From Lachnospiraceae bacterium (GTDB taxonomy: Bacteria > Bacillota > Clostridia > Lachnospirales > Lachnospiraceae): a stretch of 54,458 nucleotides of DNA. Of this stretch, positions 54,172 to 54,458 are shown in pieces (position 1 is the first letter of the stretch; every line of letters starts with the position of its first letter). The translations under genes were made by a program, and so were the position numbers. Below the pieces are notes generated by a model. That model worked only from the letters and a program-made list of their open reading frames with translations, was not told the DNA's origin and did no database searches. The DNA lies in NCBI GenBank assembly GCA_024698145.1, contig JAILRO010000028.1, positions 1 through 54,458 on the forward strand. Reading direction: 5' to 3'.

Positions 54172-54280
54172 AAAAATGTCCCTAAACGGACGTGGTGCGT
54201 GACTCGCCTACGGCTCGCATCAGCCGGTTTGATGCACTTTCATACATGAAGTAACAGCGTGAGATTATCTGTGTATGAAA
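54172..54280. repeat. intergenic hairpins between elements D and E
   Basis: Stems visible: TTTCATACA (54238-54246) with TGTATGAAA (54272-54280), 9 bp perfect, and GC-rich palindromic sequence at 54190-54235 (GTGCGTGA ... GATGCAC). No gene is convincing here. Confidence 0.45.
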
Positions 54281-54294
54281 TATCCTGTGACATC

Positions 54295-54454
54295 TGAAAG
54301 GCACTTAGAGGTTGTTAGTATGCCGTGAGTACATAAGCGAATGCCTGACATGGATGTCAGGCAAGGCATGTTGAGACAGGATGTCGAATCCATAGCCGGT
54401 CGCGTATTATAAGAAAGTGTAGTCGGCATACCTACAACCTCTTAGTGCGTTTCA
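54295..54454. repeat. second type of structured element (E) with long closing helix
   Basis: Arms 54301-54325 and 54424-54448 (25 nt each) are inverted copies with about three mismatches, extended by TGAAA/TTTCA outside a single mismatch. Inside is a perfect 9-bp hairpin (54343-54351 with 54354-54362) and a GACA-TGTC hairpin. The core sequence shares nothing obvious with elements A-D. It reaches almost to the window end. Confidence 0.6.
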
Positions 54455-54458
54455 CCTG

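Noticed and set aside
54052-54249. 65-residue open frame at the right edge
   Set aside because: It runs through structured element D and shares its peptide start with the antisense frame over element A only because the DNA repeat is shared; no ribosome binding site and no protein-like composition.
54295-54454. Firm call of a retron msr-msd
   Set aside because: The long closing helix fits, but no reverse transcriptase is visible and the window ends; kept only as one possibility.

Overview
The window looks like chromosome of a low-GC, Gram-positive anaerobe, most likely a Lachnospiraceae member (Clostridia; Butyrivibrio/Roseburia-like). The signs are strong AGGAGG ribosome binding sites, sigma-A promoters, a Firmicutes-type galT, a reverse rubrerythrin, a Lys/Ala-rich small protein resembling the DUF6465 group, a clostripain-like lipoprotein, a Csp-like subtilase and a large BspA-LRR surface protein with a lysine-rich tail. 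The genus is inference. Most of the window is ordinary core and metabolic sequence. The unusual material lies between genes.

Layout. 1-3.6 kb: end of a condensation/acyltransferase-like protein, then an overlapping operon of ECF sigma factor, membrane protein, ABC ATPase and ABC permease. 3.7-8.7 kb: a 1379-residue secreted surface protein and a YjbR-MGMT fusion. 8.7-16.3 kb: truA, a PNPOx-like protein, and a divergent signalling pair (periplasmic-binding-like GGDEF protein and a Cache hybrid histidine kinase with REC and Hpt), then a DHH phosphoesterase. 16.5-19.3 kb: ribD, a hairpin cluster, tRNA-Leu(CAG) and an aminotransferase. 19.4-23.3 kb: cardiolipin synthase, an RNA methyltransferase-like protein and a membrane-anchored phosphodiester glycosidase. 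23.4-28.5 kb: the Leloir locus galK-galT divergent from a LacI-type regulator and galE. 28.5-32.7 kb: a C11 peptidase, a DUF4143 ATPase and a decayed surface-protein fragment. 32.9-38.6 kb: FMN riboswitch, ribE, ribBA, ribH, a kinase-like membrane protein and a DUF1189-like protein. 38.6-54 kb: CYTH protein, DJ-1 protein, nuclease-helicase fusion, HAD phosphatase, murF, reverse rubrerythrin, histone-like protein, proC, AIM24-like protein, K+ channel, ClpX-like ATPase, M18 aminopeptidase and Csp-like S8 protease.

Genes that work together: the riboflavin genes are split, with ribD alone at 16.5 kb and ribE-ribBA-ribH under an FMN riboswitch with its own terminator. The Leloir genes share a 200-bp divergent control region. 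The sigma/ABC operon resembles the layout of Bacillus sigY-yxl.

The most interesting signal is a family of about 142-145 nt elements: full copies at 33986-34127 (inside the riboflavin operon) and 39285-39426, a full copy on the minus strand at 54003-54147, and a truncated remnant near 35379-35410. The core is almost identical in all copies. The long closing helix has a different sequence in each copy yet still pairs, and an inner hairpin and a GNRA tetraloop stem also change by compensatory substitution. That pattern points to an RNA-structured element, mobile or regulatory, that I cannot assign to a named family. A second, unrelated element with a long closing helix ends the window (54295-54454).
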